64,000 nucleotides of DNA from Shewanella woodyi ATCC 51908 (GCF_000019525.1 NC_010506.1:4712001-4776000), one strand, 5' to 3'. Positions 1-9,163 are shown, counted from the first letter of the stretch. Notes: generated by a model from the letters alone, not told the origin. A program made the numbers and translations.

Positions 1-1
1 G

Positions 2-2320
2 CCTTATTTTGGCCTTATTCCCACAAGTATCAGCTTTATCCTATTATTTTTAATCACATTAGCTGGCTTTGGGATCTCGATGAGGCTGGAGACTAAAGTG
101 GTGTCTGTTATCAGTTTAGTCGGGGGCTCACTCGCTCCCATGATGCTGATAACAGCTAGCCAATCTCCCCTGCTTTATCTTCCTTATCTGCTTATTATTG
201 GCGGCTGCGCACTTATACAAAGTCGCAAGTTAAACTGGCCTCCTCTAATGGAGGTCACCAGCTTATTGCATATCGCCTGTATCGAAGTCTTTATGCTCTA
301 CTTAGGGCAAGCCTTCCCCTATTTAGACTGGGAGATCGCGCTAGGGATAATCTCTATCTCAGGCATTTTCTATCTTTATGGCTTTACTGGAATCTACTGG
401 CTCCTTAAGTCTCGCTCAGACGATAACCCTAACACCTCGCCATTAACGTCACGTATCCTAGCATTACCATTTGCGCTGATCGCATTGGTGTTAGTCGCTA
501 GTAGTCAACTAACCCTGTTTGATGGAGAGGTTTTTCTAATAAACAGTGGAATATGTATAGGTTTGTTTTTTATATTTCGTAACAGCTTACAGATAAAAAA
601 CATATCATTAGTATTCGCTGGCAGTTTTGCAGGTTTTGCAGCACTAAACCTTGTTAGTCATGAATACTTGGGACTGGTTCTTCTATTGGAGGGCCTTTTA
701 CTACTCTGGCTTGGTGCAAAAGAGAGATTAACTTCAGTGCGTGCTGAAGCCTATGTGTTACTTGCCTTAGGTCTACTTCTTAATATTTCAGGCATACTCA
801 ACTCGATAGATCTAAGCCCGTTTGGCTTTTCTAATTTCGACATCTATGGCTTTACACTTATCTTGCTACTGCTGACAACAGCTACAATCTACTCAATCGG
901 TCAACTTTTACAAAGGTACCAAGGTGACGAGAAGAAACCTTACTTACTCCCCTATGAAAGACAGATTTCATTACTCGTAAAAGAGCTTGTCAGTGTCGGC
1001 TATACAGCATCCTTGCTCTTTATTGCAGCATTAACCAGCTATGATTTTTCACTCAATTTTATCCCCTTGATCAGTTTGCTTCTTCTCTACTTAGCAGCAA
1101 GAGATAAGCTTAAATTCACGGAGTTATTCGCTTGGCTACTTCTAGTGCCTCTGCTTCTTCAGATTAGCTTCGGCATCCTTGAGTCGGGCAGCTTCAGCTT
1201 TCGCCATCAAGCACTCTATGCACAGATTGCCAGAGTTGAGCTGTTTGCAAGCTTAATCTTGGCTTACTACTGGTACAAGCGTCACTTTAGTGATTCCAAA
1301 TTGGTTCAATTTGCTGGAGTGGTTCAGCTTGTTTGTTTTATCTGTTTACCCTTACTCTTTATTCCTAAAGTCATCAGGGAGTATGGAGAGTACATCAGTT
1401 TAGCGCTCTGGTTAAGCTGCTTTATCAGTCTAATTCTCGCACGTGTTATAAGACACAGAGCCTTAATATTTGAAGCTAAGATCCTTACACTTATCGCCAT
1501 TTCAAGCACTGCATTAAGCTGCCTCGAACATGAATGGCAAGGGCTAATAGCGTTAACTATTGGCGCTATAATGATGAGCTTACTGCTTGTGCGCTACCAG
1601 CAGTTAGACAGACTTTCACAGCGTATACTCACTTTTCAGTGGCAGTTAAGTCCCTTCTATTTTGGGTTGGTAACAGCTGTATTAGTTCAAAGCCTTGTCG
1701 GTATCTGGCTAAGCCATTGGGGAGTCGTGGCAGCAGTATTGTCTGGGTACTTTGCTTGGCTTATCAGTTTAAAACCGATCCCAGCCGTATTGAAGCCCGG
1801 CGTGAGTGTCGCGTATGGTTTAACCTTGGTTTTCGCCATCGCTCCTCTGCTTATCCATAAAGAAACCTACATCGCTTCCGGTGTTGAAAACTTGCTATTT
1901 TGCCTCTCTGAAGCAACAACTCTGGGGGTATTAGCTTGGCTTGTTTTAAACAATGGATCAGTCATAAGAGCCCATAAAGCACAGCTTCCTTTAGTCATTT
2001 TACACTGGGGATGGCATCTGCTATTAGGGATAAATTACATGATGTGGAGCTACCAACTTCCCCATGAATTTGCTGCCCCTATTAGTGCTATTTTACTCGT
2101 GATTCATGGCTGTGCATTGATGTTTATTAGCCTTAATCCTAAACAGGCACAGATAATAAAACTAGCAGGTCTTTTATTTGCTTTGGCATGTTTTAAAGTC
2201 ATCTTTGTCGATATGGCCAACTTCGAAATAATTCAAAAAGTGGTCGCCTTTATGATCATCGGAGCCATATTGCTTTCTGTTTCCTATTTCTATCAAAGGG
2301 CCAGAAACCAACAAAACTAA
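2..2320 (+). CDS. DUF2339-type multi-pass membrane protein (5' end outside window)
   Basis: The frame is open from base 2 to a TAA at 2318-2320, so the gene is cut by the left edge; the first ATG in frame (base 80) is internal, since the preceding codons also encode hydrophobic membrane sequence. About 770 residues are visible. Nearly all of it is alternating hydrophobic helices with short loops, more than 20 likely transmembrane segments, which fits the large DUF2339 inner-membrane family common in Shewanella. No catalytic motif is visible and the function is unknown. A hairpin terminator follows the stop directly. The family call is by general character, not by a specific motif. Confidence 0.7.
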   Translation, partial: PYFGLIPTSISFILLFLITLAGFGISMRLETKVVSVISLVGGSLAPMMLITASQSPLLYLPYLLIIGGCALIQSRKLNWPPLMEVTSLLHIACIEVFMLYLGQAFPYLDWEIALGIISISGIFYLYGFTGIYWLLKSRSDDNPNTSPLTSRILALPFALIALVLVASSQLTLFDGEVFLINSGICIGLFFIFRNSLQIKNISLVFAGSFAGFAALNLVSHEYLGLVLLLEGLLLLWLGAKERLTSVRAEAYVLLALGLLLNISGILNSIDLSPFGFSNFDIYGFTLILLLLTTATIYSIGQLLQRYQGDEKKPYLLPYERQISLLVKELVSVGYTASLLFIAALTSYDFSLNFIPLISLLLLYLAARDKLKFTELFAWLLLVPLLLQISFGILESGSFSFRHQALYAQIARVELFASLILAYYWYKRHFSDSKLVQFAGVVQLVCFICLPLLFIPKVIREYGEYISLALWLSCFISLILARVIRHRALIFEAKILTLIAISSTALSCLEHEWQGLIALTIGAIMMSLLLVRYQQLDRLSQRILTFQWQLSPFYFGLVTAVLVQSLVGIWLSHWGVVAAVLSGYFAWLISLKPIPAVLKPGVSVAYGLTLVFAIAPLLIHKETYIASGVENLLFCLSEATTLGVLAWLVLNNGSVIRAHKAQLPLVILHWGWHLLLGINYMMWSYQLPHEFAAPISAILLVIHGCALMFISLNPKQAQIIKLAGLLFALACFKVIFVDMANFEIIQKVVAFMIIGAILLSVSYFYQRARNQQN

Positions 2321-2326
2321 ACTTAA

Positions 2327-2357
2327 GGAAGCCAAGGCAAACCTTAGCTTCCGTTTT
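2327..2357 (+). terminator. Intrinsic terminator after the DUF2339 gene
   Basis: Stem GGAAGC-C-AAGG / CCTT-A-GCTTCC with a four-base loop, followed by GTTTT. It starts 7 bases after the stop codon. Confidence 0.65.
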
Positions 2358-2807
2358 ATGCAGTAGCTTATCGGCTCGATTAATCTTTTGATGCCCGCAC
2401 GGACTCCTCAACAAACTTACTAGCGTATCATTCTTCATATTTAACTCATTTCAGTTTGCCTAATTCAGCTTGAAAGTTTTACCAGTTAAAACCTGTCATT
2501 AAAATAAGAAGTAAAGCTAATTCAACTTTGACCGATAACATAACTAATGATCAAAAAAGCCATTAGTTAAAAAGTAGAAGAGGATGATTTTTTCGAAGAA
2601 GAGTGAATATCACAGGACGATAAATGGCGAGAATCTATATGCACATTATTAGCTGATTAATGATCAAAGCTAAGCATAAGTTCGCCCAAGGAACTGTAAA
2701 GCAAGGAGTATTTTATGCTAATAAATTCAAATGTAGTACCCCCTTGCTACCATGTTAATCATTAAGTGCCTTACATTATCCCTTTTCGACATAGAAAGTA
2801 AGTTGTA
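2358..2807. other. Intergenic stretch, nothing recognised
   Basis: About 450 AT-rich bases with no plausible ORF, RNA gene or clear repeat. It presumably holds the promoter of the small monooxygenase-fold gene downstream, but I could not pick out convincing -35/-10 boxes. Confidence 0.4.
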
Positions 2808-3110
2808 ATGATGGGCGAACATATGATCTATTTATTGGCTCGCTTTAAAGCCCAGAGCGGTAAAGAAGAGGCGCTTTTAGAACTTTTAAAAAGCGTTGTT
2901 CTACCGACAAGAAGCGAGCTAGGTTGTGTTAGATATGAACTCCACGAAGAGAGTAAAGAAAAGGGACATTTCGTTTTTATAAAAGCATTTGTCGATATTT
3001 CAGCATACGAAAAACATAAGAACACCAGACACTATAAAATTATGATGAAGGAGGTTCCTGGGCTCATCACCCAAAAGCCCGAAATAATCATGCTGTCTAA
3101 GCACCTATAA
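2808..3110 (+). CDS. Antibiotic biosynthesis monooxygenase (ABM)-fold protein
   Basis: Small single-domain protein of 100 residues with the dimeric ferredoxin-like ABM layout: an opening beta strand (IYLLARFKA), a helix with KEEALLELL, a central strand containing CVRYELHEE, a F-VFIKAF strand, and an AYEKHKNTRHYK helix. Family members are quinol monooxygenases (YgiN), heme-degrading enzymes or small stress proteins; which applies here cannot be told from sequence. The start could be the ATG at 2808, 2811 or 2823; none has a strong Shine-Dalgarno, and 2823 gives the family's usual N-terminus. It is monocistronic. Confidence 0.8.
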   Translation: MMGEHMIYLLARFKAQSGKEEALLELLKSVVLPTRSELGCVRYELHEESKEKGHFVFIKAFVDISAYEKHKNTRHYKIMMKEVPGLITQKPEIIMLSKHL

Positions 3111-3256
3111 CTCTTTGCATAAAAGTAAAGACTTGTTCTGATGAAGTACTAATAGGCTAGTTACATTACGCTAATTCCAAAAAGATTAGACACAACTAAA
3201 AGATAACATCTTGGAATTATAACCGTTAAACCTATTCAGGTATAAAAATCAAAGTT

Positions 3257-3532
3257 ATGAGTAATCTGTTTTTCGACAACCCGACGAGTCACTATTTGCC
3301 CATTCAGAAATCGATTCGAATTCAGGGTCACGTGACGAGCATCTCTCTGGAAAAGCTCTTCTGGGATCTTTTAGATCAGATAGCTGAAAGCCAAGGAATG
3401 AAGCGGAATCAGTTCATTGCTAGCCTCTATATTGAAGCGCTTGACCACCATGGAGACGTGAAGAATTTTACTTCACTGCTTAGATCTGCCTGTGTTCAAC
3501 ATATCCTCTCCGATAAGAGCGAGGAAAAATGA
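3257..3532 (+). CDS. Ribbon-helix-helix (RHH_4-type) domain protein
   Basis: 91 residues. The centre reads as a ribbon-helix-helix DNA-binding unit: a short strand (KSIRIQGHVTSISLE), a helix (FWDLLDQIAESQ), a turn with MKRNQF, and a second helix (IASLYIEALD). This matches the RHH_4 group of small putative regulators in gamma-proteobacteria. No partner gene or enzyme domain is attached, so it may act as a stand-alone regulator; its target is unknown. The next gene lies on the opposite strand, so the two are convergent. Confidence 0.7.
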   Translation: MSNLFFDNPTSHYLPIQKSIRIQGHVTSISLEKLFWDLLDQIAESQGMKRNQFIASLYIEALDHHGDVKNFTSLLRSACVQHILSDKSEEK

Positions 3533-3582
3533 CGACTGAGCTAAACCGCTCCCCACTTTATCCTCCATGCTTAACAGTATTT

Positions 3583-3733
3583 TTAATTAAATCCCTCTAG
3601 CATCTCAGGCTTAAACGCATCTGGCGATACTGTCAGCTTATGTTCGGTAATCATCTCCTCTAACTCAGAGATATCCTTCTCCACCTTGCTCATCGTCAAG
3701 GTCATTGGTTGATATCCAAGAAATAGACCTACT
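3583..3733 (-). pseudogene. Decayed duplicate of the 3' end of the adjacent DUF3087 gene
   Basis: Immediately after the stop of the DUF3087 gene, the minus strand repeats its last ~45 codons. Both copies encode TLTMSKVEKDISELE followed by a related tail (here ending KPEMLEGFN, in the intact gene EKMLEAFN), and both end in a stop. The duplicate starts out of frame: a TAG and a small indel precede the readable part. It has no start codon. The two tails differ at many positions, so this is an old duplication or the remnant of recombination with a diverged allele. Confidence 0.7.
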
Positions 3734-3734
3734 T

Positions 3735-4271
3735 TTAGTTAAAGGCCTCGAGCATCTTCTCATCAAACTGATCTAAGGACACCGTCTGCTTAGACTCACA
3801 GATACGTCGCTCAAGTTCAGAGATATCCTTCTCCACCTTGCTCATCGTCAAGGTATTGTTGTCCAAAAAATAGACCTGTTTTAAACCTGCATAGTAGAAA
3901 CTCAGGATAACTAACGCATTCACCTCGTGATTGTTAGCGGCCGCTTTAATCGATTTCAGTCGACGATAGATACGGTTATGCAGCGCTTTGAGTCGCCACA
4001 CATAATAGACCTCATGCATAAAAGCGCTATCTTTTACTCGGATCATCACACTCAAACAGACCACAACCGCAAAGATCACTCCCAAAAGGTTAAGGTGAAA
4101 GTTTCCAGTTGACTCTCCAGAGGCGATATTTTCACTGGCTTGAGTCCCAAATGCAGCGATCAAGAGCGCACCAAACACTAGAGATAAAATCGTTAACCCA
4201 GCCACTAGAGCAATACTCACTAGGTTGAGGTTCTTCCTGTATCTGCTCTTATCGATATCAATTAGCTTCAC
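3735..4271 (-). CDS. DUF3087 family inner-membrane protein
   Basis: 178 residues, two transmembrane helices (about residues 17-42 and 60-78) followed by a basic, helical cytoplasmic part (YVWRLKALHNRIYRRLKSIKAAANN) and a charged C-terminal helix (SKVEKDISELERRI) that could be a coiled coil. This layout is typical of DUF3087, an uncharacterised gamma-proteobacterial family. The region just beyond its stop carries a decayed copy of its own 3' end. The upstream region is shared divergently with the metT promoter region. Confidence 0.75.
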   Translation of the reverse strand: MKLIDIDKSRYRKNLNLVSIALVAGLTILSLVFGALLIAAFGTQASENIASGESTGNFHLNLLGVIFAVVVCLSVMIRVKDSAFMHEVYYVWRLKALHNRIYRRLKSIKAAANNHEVNALVILSFYYAGLKQVYFLDNNTLTMSKVEKDISELERRICESKQTVSLDQFDEKMLEAFN

Positions 4272-4383
4272 TGTATAGCATCTCTTTAAATCTGCTCATT
4301 AATAATGAGCCGTATCATAACCTAACAACTTGCCTCAATCTCGAGAGGATTAACAAATTAAGAAAAAAACCAAATAGAAGTAA

Positions 4384-4399
4384 AAACATCTAGACGTCT
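4384..4399 (+). promoter_or_regulatory. MetJ operator (two tandem met boxes)
   Basis: AAACATCT (6 of 8 matches) followed without gap by a perfect met box AGACGTCT. MetJ binds arrays of this 8-bp box when loaded with S-adenosylmethionine. The site ends four bases before the -35 hexamer of the promoter for the NhaC-family transporter, a position suited to repression. Confidence 0.7.
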
Positions 4400-4402
4400 A
4401 AA

Positions 4403-4431
4403 TTGACAGGACATAACAAATCTCATATCCT
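4403..4431 (+). promoter_or_regulatory. Sigma-70 promoter of metT
   Basis: TTGACA, 17-bp spacer, TATCCT. The expected transcript start near 4438 gives an untranslated leader of about 130 bases. The MetJ boxes lie directly upstream. Confidence 0.6.
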
Positions 4432-4517
4432 CTCTGTGAGATGTACCATACTGCTTGTTTTAGAGAAATATCGCAGCGTGTTCCAGCTAGGAGGCAATGG
4501 AAACTTATGGTTCGATA

Positions 4518-4540
4518 TATACCTAAATCGCTTAGGTATA
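4518..4540 (+). promoter_or_regulatory. Perfect 9-bp hairpin in the metT leader
   Basis: TATACCTAA, loop AATCG-like five bases, TTAGGTATA. It lies about 25 bases before the TTG start and just before the AAGAGAG ribosome binding site. It has no T-tract, so it is not a terminator. It may modulate translation or mRNA stability, or be a palindromic operator; no known riboswitch class was recognised. Confidence 0.4.
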
Positions 4541-4566
4541 AAATAAACTGAGAAAGAGAGAACACA

Positions 4567-5931
4567 TTGACGACTTCAAAACAAACTTCACCAAGCCATG
4601 ACGTGAGCCCCCAAAATACGGCGCCCACGGCCTCCTTTTTGGCTTTGGTTCCACTATTCCTATTTTTAGCTCTATTTATCGGTGCAGGCCTCTACTTTCA
4701 GAGCCAAGGCGTAGACTTTGCCTTCTACCAACTGCCAAGTGTGGTCGCCATCTTACCTGCGATCATCTTTGCCCTTATCATCTCTAAGCAGAAGTTAAAC
4801 CAGAGCATAGAGACCTTTATCGCTGGAATAGGTCATGCGAACATCATCGCAATGTGTCTTATCTATCTGTTAGCTGGTGCTTTTGCTGCTGTCGCTAAGG
4901 CGACTGGTGGTGTGGATGCCACTGTGGCACTGGGTCTCTCATTAGTGCCATCTAACCTGCTACTTCCAGGCTTCTTTGTCATCGCAGCATTTATTGCCAC
5001 CGCCATGGGAACCTCAATGGGTACCATAGCCGCTGTCGCTCCTATTGCGCTGGGTATCGCTAATGAAGCCCAGATAGAGCTAGCTCTGATGGCTGGTGCT
5101 GTTATATCCGGAGCGCTATTTGGTGATAACCTCTCTATCATTTCAGATACCACAATTGCAGCAACGCGTACTCAAGGCTGTGAGATGAAAGATAAGTTCA
5201 AAGAGAACCTCATCTTCGCGATTCCAGCCTCTATCATCACACTCGTTCTCTTTACCTTAGCGGGACAGGGGCAAGCTGACGTTGCCGCTCAAGAGATCGA
5301 TTTTATCAAAGTGATCCCCTACCTAACCATTTTGCTGCTAGCAGTTTCAGGCTTAAACGTATTTGTCGTACTGACTATCGGGATCTTACTGGCGGGTATC
5401 ACTGGGCTTTTGACCATGGATTACGGCGTGATCCAGTTTGGCCAAGATATCTATGCGGGCTTTGGTAATATGCAGGAGATCTTTATCCTCTCTATGTTAG
5501 TGGGAGGACTGGCAGCACTGATGCAGCAGCAAGGTGGATTGGCCTTCGTTAGCAAGCAGATAGAGAAGCTTATCGCTAAGTTCTCTAAAGCTAAGGGCGG
5601 CGCATCGACTCGCGCATCAGAACTCGGCATGGCGGGCATAGTGGCACTAACAAACACCTGTGTGGCTAACAACACAGTCTCTATTGTCGTTACTGGTGAT
5701 ATTGCAAAAGAGTTGGCTCTGAAGCATCAGGTCACACCTAAACGTGCTGCCAGCATCTTAGATATCTTCTCCTGTATCATACAGGGACTTATCCCCTACG
5801 GTGCTCAGGCTCTACTTATCGCTTCAGTTTTCAGTATCTCGCCGATAGAAGCGGTCACCCACGCTTGGTACTGCATGATCTTAGCTGTAGTCGCTGTTTC
5901 TATTGTGATTTTACGTAAACGAGTCGCTTAA
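4567..5931 (+). CDS. metT: NhaC-family transporter, predicted methionine transporter MetT
   Basis: 454 residues with about 11 transmembrane helices and the NhaC-family core (GTSMGTIAAVAPIALG, GALFGDNLSIISDTT, ALTNTCVANNTVS). Members exchange Na+ or H+ for small molecules. The MetJ boxes in front of the promoter argue that the substrate is methionine, as predicted for MetT in Shewanella and Vibrio by regulon comparison. The start is TTG at 4567, seven bases after AAGAGAG; no better ATG exists upstream of the first helix. A strong terminator follows, so the gene is monocistronic. The methionine role is an inference from regulation, not from substrate-site residues. Confidence 0.8.
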   Translation: MTTSKQTSPSHDVSPQNTAPTASFLALVPLFLFLALFIGAGLYFQSQGVDFAFYQLPSVVAILPAIIFALIISKQKLNQSIETFIAGIGHANIIAMCLIYLLAGAFAAVAKATGGVDATVALGLSLVPSNLLLPGFFVIAAFIATAMGTSMGTIAAVAPIALGIANEAQIELALMAGAVISGALFGDNLSIISDTTIAATRTQGCEMKDKFKENLIFAIPASIITLVLFTLAGQGQADVAAQEIDFIKVIPYLTILLLAVSGLNVFVVLTIGILLAGITGLLTMDYGVIQFGQDIYAGFGNMQEIFILSMLVGGLAALMQQQGGLAFVSKQIEKLIAKFSKAKGGASTRASELGMAGIVALTNTCVANNTVSIVVTGDIAKELALKHQVTPKRAASILDIFSCIIQGLIPYGAQALLIASVFSISPIEAVTHAWYCMILAVVAVSIVILRKRVA

Positions 5932-5980
5932 TCGTTATCGAAGTAGCATATAAAAAATAAGTAAGTCATAAGTACTATAA

Positions 5981-6009
5981 AGGAGGGCGAACAATAGCCC
6001 TCCTTTTTT
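5981..6009 (+). terminator. Intrinsic terminator after metT
   Basis: AGGAGGGC / GCCCTCCT stem with an eight-base loop followed by TTTTTT. Confidence 0.9.
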
Positions 6010-6201
6010 ATTTCTAACGCTTTTCTCCTCAGCGACTACTATTACTTTGTGCTCGATACCACTATCGTCCTATTGTAGTACTAAAGTATTTAGGGCATCT
6101 TGGTGCATCACAGTGATAGGGATATCTCATTGGAGGCAACAACCTCAATAAATAAAGGTGCAGTTACTGCACGCTTTTTAATCCCTAACAAAGTGAACTC
6201 G

Positions 6202-6888
6202 ATGGCTCAAGAACTCGATACTCATTCGCCCCGTTATGATCTTCACAGACTCGTTGTCTTGATGATTTTAGCTGGCGCTTTTACCTCCGCCATCGGGATC
6301 TCAATCTCAGTGTGGGCGGAGTATCAGCATATCGGCACTGAGGTATTTTTCAGACGAGCTGATTATTTAGGCGATTATATCCACTCTCCTCTCGCCTATA
6401 TCTACAACCTCTCACTGGTCATCGCCGGCTCCTGTATCTTGCTCTCCATGTATGGCCTATTTCGGCTCAAACTTGGCTACTACAGTCACTACATCGCTAT
6501 CGCAGGCTTCTGGGTTGGTATGTCGATAATACTTATCGGTGTGTTTCCAATTAACTACCTCGATGAACATCGCCTCGTCTCTACCAGCTTTCTTATGGGC
6601 ACCTTTGTACTGTATCTGCTCACCATCAGCCTGCGTTTCAATCACAAGGGACTATGCTCAACGCCCCTGTTTCTCATCAGCGTATTCGGACTTATTAGTG
6701 CAACTGGACTCATCTATCAGCTAGATTGGCAGACCTTAGACTTTATCCCCTGCCTACACGACCAAGGCGAGTTTTGTTGGGTTTCACTAAACATGTGGTT
6801 TCAGACCAGTATCACCATGATCTGGTGCGTTGTCTTAGCATTTACGGTCCGAAAGCTCTCTAATGAGAACTACACTCCTGACATGTAG
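6202..6888 (+). CDS. DUF998 family membrane protein
   Basis: 228 residues from the ATG at 6202, with six transmembrane segments. The first segment, a long polar loop after it (WAEYQHIG...GDYIHSPLAYIYN), and the order of the later helices match DUF998 proteins, which are uncharacterised membrane proteins. An in-frame TTG at 6100 would add 34 residues, but that stretch is polar, poorly protein-like and contains a GTGCAG/CTGCAC hairpin followed by a T-run, so I prefer 6202. The gene stands alone between metT and the pseudouridine synthase gene. Confidence 0.65.
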   Translation: MAQELDTHSPRYDLHRLVVLMILAGAFTSAIGISISVWAEYQHIGTEVFFRRADYLGDYIHSPLAYIYNLSLVIAGSCILLSMYGLFRLKLGYYSHYIAIAGFWVGMSIILIGVFPINYLDEHRLVSTSFLMGTFVLYLLTISLRFNHKGLCSTPLFLISVFGLISATGLIYQLDWQTLDFIPCLHDQGEFCWVSLNMWFQTSITMIWCVVLAFTVRKLSNENYTPDM

Positions 6889-6991
6889 CCTTGTTACACT
6901 TATAGCTGTAAGCACATAAAGCAGTAAGCACGTAAGGCTCATTGAAAAAAGTGGTAAACTAGTGGCAAGCTTTCTAATAACATCGACATAG

Positions 6992-7729
6992 ATGGAACAC
7001 AATCCCACCCAAATGCGTCTAGCAAAATACTTAGCCCAAACCGGACTGTGCTCCCGTAGAGCCGCAACTCGCTATATACGCGACGGCTTAATCACCATAG
7101 AGGGGCGCATAGCAAACCATATCGACACAGTGACGCTAATTGAAACGCCCCAGGGGATAGAGAGTAGCGAACAGTTAACCTTCGATGGCGCACCTATCTC
7201 TGCAGTAGAAGAGAAAGAGTATTGGGCATTTCACAAGGCGGTAGGCACCGACTCTCGTCTGTTAATTGATGATTCTAGCAGTCTATTGCATCTGCTGCCT
7301 GCAACACCAAGGCTCTACCCCGTAGGCCGTTTAGACAAAGATTCCCGCGGCCTTCTGCTGCTGACCAATGATGGCGAACTGACTCAAACTCTGATGCATC
7401 CAGATTTTGGCCACAGCAAAATTTACCATGTCAGGGTCGACAGAGATTTTGACGATAACTTCCTCCAAGCAATGGCTCAAGGGGTCAGCTACCGAGATGT
7501 CACCACTCTACCCTGCACACTAACACGGTTAGCCAAAGACCAATTTGAGATAACCCTGACACAAGGGCTAAACCGGCAGATCCGCCGTATGTCACAAGCA
7601 TTAGGATTTAAGGTTATCGATCTTAAGCGGGTTAAGATCCAAAGTTTAGCCCTTGGCGATCTCAAGGAGGGAGAGATGAGGCAACTGACATCTTCAGAAC
7701 TCATCAATCTTAAATCAGCCTTGGAATGA
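6992..7729 (+). CDS. rluF: RluF-like 23S rRNA pseudouridine synthase
   Basis: 245 residues. The N-terminus is an S4 RNA-binding domain (MRLAKYLAQTGLCSRR, residues about 8-60). The catalytic part carries the RsuA/RluB/E/F motif GRLDKDSRGLLLLTNDG with the catalytic Asp at about 115, and the C-terminal signature QGLNRQIRRM. The latter plus the following segment resembles E. coli RluF (Psi2604) more than RluB or RluE; the long basic tail of E. coli RluF is absent. It acts on 23S rRNA in the cytoplasm. Its stop codon lies inside the first base pairs of a repeat element, so the extreme C-terminus may have been remodelled. Confidence 0.75.
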   Translation: MEHNPTQMRLAKYLAQTGLCSRRAATRYIRDGLITIEGRIANHIDTVTLIETPQGIESSEQLTFDGAPISAVEEKEYWAFHKAVGTDSRLLIDDSSSLLHLLPATPRLYPVGRLDKDSRGLLLLTNDGELTQTLMHPDFGHSKIYHVRVDRDFDDNFLQAMAQGVSYRDVTTLPCTLTRLAKDQFEITLTQGLNRQIRRMSQALGFKVIDLKRVKIQSLALGDLKEGEMRQLTSSELINLKSALE

Positions 7730-8000
7730 AGGCTGAATACATTTTCTTATTTAGCTTCTGGCTGGTTTGATAATTGGTGTTGTGTTTGAAGGTTGTACCT
7801 TCATTGTTATCTATCGCTTGCAGCGTGCTTATGTGTAAGTAATCTCTCGGTACGCTGTAAACCCATCCTTGGGCGCTCTGCGATTTCATCCTTGAAATCG
7901 AAGTCCTCGATCTCACTTACACCTGATCATTTATCTCTTCGATTTGTCGTTACTTGGTTGGGATTTGAAACTGATTTTTGCCCCAAAGTTGTCTAGTCTT
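7724..8000 (-). repeat. Dispersed palindromic repeat, family A, inverted copy 1
   Basis: Shares blocks in reverse complement with the two units at 10.48-11.04 kb: TTCATTGTTATCTAT, GC-rich GCAGCG segment, and TTTATCTCTTCGATTTG. It contains the hairpin CGATTTCA-tcct-TGAAATCG (7881-7900), whose arms differ from those of the other copies but still pair. It begins over the stop codon of the pseudouridine synthase gene. No credible gene lies inside. Confidence 0.65.
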
Positions 8001-8001
8001 C

Positions 8002-8295
8002 GAATGAAGGCTGAATACATTTTCTGAGCTGGTTTATTTGACTGCTTTGGTATTGGGCTGAGTTATTGAAGGTCGTATCTTCATAGTTATCTATCGCTGG
8101 CAGCGTGCTTATGTGCAGATACTTCTACGAGACGCCACTAGCACGTCTGACCTACACGGATAGTAGGAAATGCAGAAAAATGTCTGGAACATTTTCTGCC
8201 CTGTGGGCTTTACGGCAGCTTCTGACCCACAAGGATGTGGGAAATGCCGGAAAATGTAGGGAACATTTCTGGCCATGCTGCCAAAACTCGTAGCC
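8002..8295 (-). repeat. Family A repeat, inverted copy 2 (partial) plus short direct repeats
   Basis: GAATGAAGGCTGAATACATT recurs here 278 bp after copy 1, and similarity continues through the TTATCTATCGC...GCGTGCTTATGTG block, then stops. The rest holds two direct repeats built on GGAAATGC...AAAATGT...GGAACATTT (about 8166-8203 and 8239-8275) and a hairpin CCCACA-agga-TGTGGG (8226-8241). The short ORF through this stretch is a by-product of the repeats. Confidence 0.6.
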
Positions 8296-8821
8296 GCACC
8301 TACACCTACTGTTCTAAAAGCAAGAGTATCTCTTCCATTTGGCTTATCTGGGTAAATCGCTAATACGTAAAACTTTGGCTATAGAAAGGCTTTTGCATCG
8401 TCTATAAGTTATGCCTGTCCTATCTTTTGATTGCTATCTTTTGATTTGTACTATGTAGCACTGACCTCTTTGTAATACTTTTCTCATCAGTCGGAAAGGT
8501 ATGGGTTCCATTTAGCGAAAACCTCTAAGTTCATCAGTGTTTGCACTTATATACAGTAGTATCGGTTTTGTGCGGTAAATCTCTAAATTTTGTGCAATCA
8601 GTTCACGGTTTGTTATTGAGTGGAAATAGATGTAAATTCAAGTAACTAAAAACGCGCTTGCTCGGTTTGCAGGAGATACGAGGCAAACAAAGTGTGCATT
8701 CTCGTTTTTCCAGAAGGTGTGTTTAGGCTAATCGTTGTAAATAATTATAAATCAGACGATTAAGCACATACACTTTAACTGGTCTAACTTGATAAACGCG
8801 CAAGGCGTGTATACAAATGTT
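8296..8821. other. Intergenic stretch with one imperfect inverted repeat
   Basis: No gene. About 8648-8717 forms an imperfect inverted repeat (AAAAACGCGCTTGC... against ...GCATTCTCGTTTTT) around a ~12-base loop. It could be a degenerate attC site in front of the first cassette-like ORF, since GTTTAGGC follows at about 8725, but the core bases are not intact. Confidence 0.35.
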
Positions 8822-8833
8822 ATGAGAGCTAAT

Positions 8834-9163
8834 ATGGACAGAGTCATTGGCGGTGATGTAATCAACATCGAAGCTCCACAAGATAGGCAATATCTGAAAT
8901 TCGTTGTTCGTGTTTCTTCTTGCGATTTTGACTCAATTAATGTTCGATTTTACAACTCGGACGGTTCAGCCATTAAGATCGACTTTTCTGAATTAAGGAT
9001 TGGATTGGTTTGGAACTCTGAAACTGATGTGACGACTTTGGGTGAGTTAGAAGAAGTAAATAAATTTGAAGAAGGTTTTGTAATATTGGGCGATTTTGGC
9101 ACTGTCTATGTGTACTGTGATCAATGCTCGCCCAGTTTGAAAACTTTCATAACAAGCTGCTGA
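8834..9163 (+). CDS. Hypothetical cassette-borne protein A
   Basis: About 110 residues, acidic, mostly beta by appearance (YLKFVVRVSSCDFDSINVRFYNSDG), with cysteines near the end (YCDQCSPS). No family recognised. The start is uncertain: ATG 8834 has AGAG at a suitable distance; ATG 8822 and TTG 8789 are alternatives. The last codons run into an attC-like site (9147-9247), the usual arrangement for an integron gene cassette. Confidence 0.55.
   Translation: MDRVIGGDVINIEAPQDRQYLKFVVRVSSCDFDSINVRFYNSDGSAIKIDFSELRIGLVWNSETDVTTLGELEEVNKFEEGFVILGDFGTVYVYCDQCSPSLKTFITSC

Noticed and set aside
4401..4566. Lysine or SAM riboswitch in the metT leader
   Set aside because: The leader is short and lacks the conserved core blocks of these classes; only a single hairpin is visible.
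8105..8293. 62-codon ORF in the family A region
   Set aside because: Covers internal direct repeats and has no ribosome binding site or domain.
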